DNA of 64,000 bases from Maniola hyperantus (lineage: Eukaryota > Arthropoda > Insecta > Lepidoptera > Nymphalidae). This document shows, piece by piece, positions 63,490 through 64,000 of the stretch. Below the pieces are notes generated by a model. That model saw nothing but the letters and a program-made list of their open reading frames with translations, had not been told where the DNA came from and ran no database searches. The stretch's first letter is position 1. Every line of letters begins with the position of its first letter. Location: contig NC_048563.1 in NCBI RefSeq assembly GCF_902806685.2, positions 5,074,423-5,138,422 of the forward strand, read 5' to 3'. The position numbers were made by a program, and so were the translations under genes.

Positions 63490-63814
63490 CTCAAACTCAA
63501 ATTATTTATTCAGAATTGATAAAATGTTACGCTTCCTAATAGTCATAAATTTTTATTTCTAAGATGATATTATATAGTGGTGATAATTAATACATACTTG
63601 CTACGAGGGTTCCAAACGCGCCCAGGTCAAAGAAGAGCCTACAACAAACTCAGCTAGAACTATCACAAGCTGTTAAGCAACTCATTCCCAAGCTTTCTTA
63701 TCATTTAAATAATCCTTTACATTGTAATAGGATTTTTCAATTAGTTTACGTTTTATGAAAACTTTGAACTTGTTGAGAGACATCTCCAATATGTCTTCTG
63801 GAAGCTTATTATAA
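63490..63814 (-). mobile_element. 5'-truncated LINE fragment, minus strand
   Basis: Minus-strand frame up to the stop at 63682-63684 reads FYNKLPEDILEMSLNKFKVF and ends VKDYLNDKKAWE, clearly the same family end as the LINE at 35106 (VNDKKAWI). A 3' region follows to about 63490. Confidence 0.8.
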
Positions 63815-64000
63815 AACCGGCCAAGTGCGTGGCGGGCCACGCGCAGTGTAGGGTTCCGTAGTCACAATCCTCAAAAAACAGATATAACCCCTTAACCTGT
63901 GAACCCAACTTAGCCATGATAGTTTTCCTTTAAAATTGATTATATATACTACTGCTGTGAATTTTTTCACGTTCCTATCATTGAATTTTATCGTGTGAAT
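63815..64000. repeat. Partial repeat related to family A ends
   Basis: It starts accggccaagtgcgtggcgg, then gtgtagggttccgtagtcac. It resembles a separate lepidopteran repeat that shares its ends with family A. It runs into the window edge. Confidence 0.55.

Overview
The window looks like a lepidopteran (butterfly or moth) nuclear segment. It is AT-rich and intron-rich. It contains a near-complete insect-type 18S rRNA sequence and arthropod ZAD (zinc-finger-associated domain) C2H2 zinc-finger genes. It is also packed with interspersed elements I know from lepidopteran DNA: tRNA-derived SINEs, an abundant family with an internal GTCT microsatellite, and 5'-truncated LINEs. The order is inferred from these features and the species was not determined.

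The real protein-coding content is a cluster of paralogous ZAD-C2H2 genes. Copy A (+, 6675-7470) shows only its last two exons. Copy B (-, 19954 to 11300) is a complete ten-exon gene for about 720 aa. Copy C (+, 28867-36767) is complete, ten exons, about 757 aa. An orphan last exon lies at 48516-48683. Copy D (+, 50252-58941) has eleven coding exons and about 720 aa, because its long exon 4 is split by a block of transposons. Copy E (+, from 60806) runs off the right edge. The exon plan is the same in all: a short start exon, two ZAD half-exons, a long acidic/basic linker exon that ends in finger 1, then finger exons. Several fingers are split by introns at the same codon phase. B, C and D have eleven fingers each, and every exon junction I checked keeps frame.

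At the left end (about 1240-5750) is a displaced ribosomal DNA fragment. It has a full-length 18S (3098-4999), a spacer of only about 360 bp with no recognisable 5.8S, and only about 390 bp of 28S that ends inside a transposon. A short antisense 18S scrap lies upstream at 1243-1315. Next comes copy A, then a perfect-period tandem array (5 x 265 bp, built from two SINE pieces) and a decayed second copy of the last exon of copy A.

Two Ty3/gypsy-type LTR retrotransposons with intact gag and pol separate the gene copies. Element 1 (+, 21979-27352, 0.42-kb LTRs) sits inside a tRNA-derived SINE. Element 2 (-, 37727-47167, 1.5-kb LTRs, tRNA-Lys primer site) sits inside a 389-bp inverted-repeat transposon and has a canonical A AAA AAC slippery site directly in front of its gag stop codon. 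LTR pairs are almost identical in both, so the insertions are young.

The most interesting signals are these: a cluster of a 16-bp palindromic motif (CACGCGACGTCGCGTG and variants) in the same intron (between exons 8 and 9) of copies B, C and D; the transposon block in copy D that behaves as a phase-perfect new intron; the tandem duplication of a finger exon in copy D with an open reading frame through the intervening intron; and a shared promoter-proximal motif upstream of copies C, D and E. Taken together the locus looks like a fast-changing ZAD zinc-finger array embedded in transposable elements.
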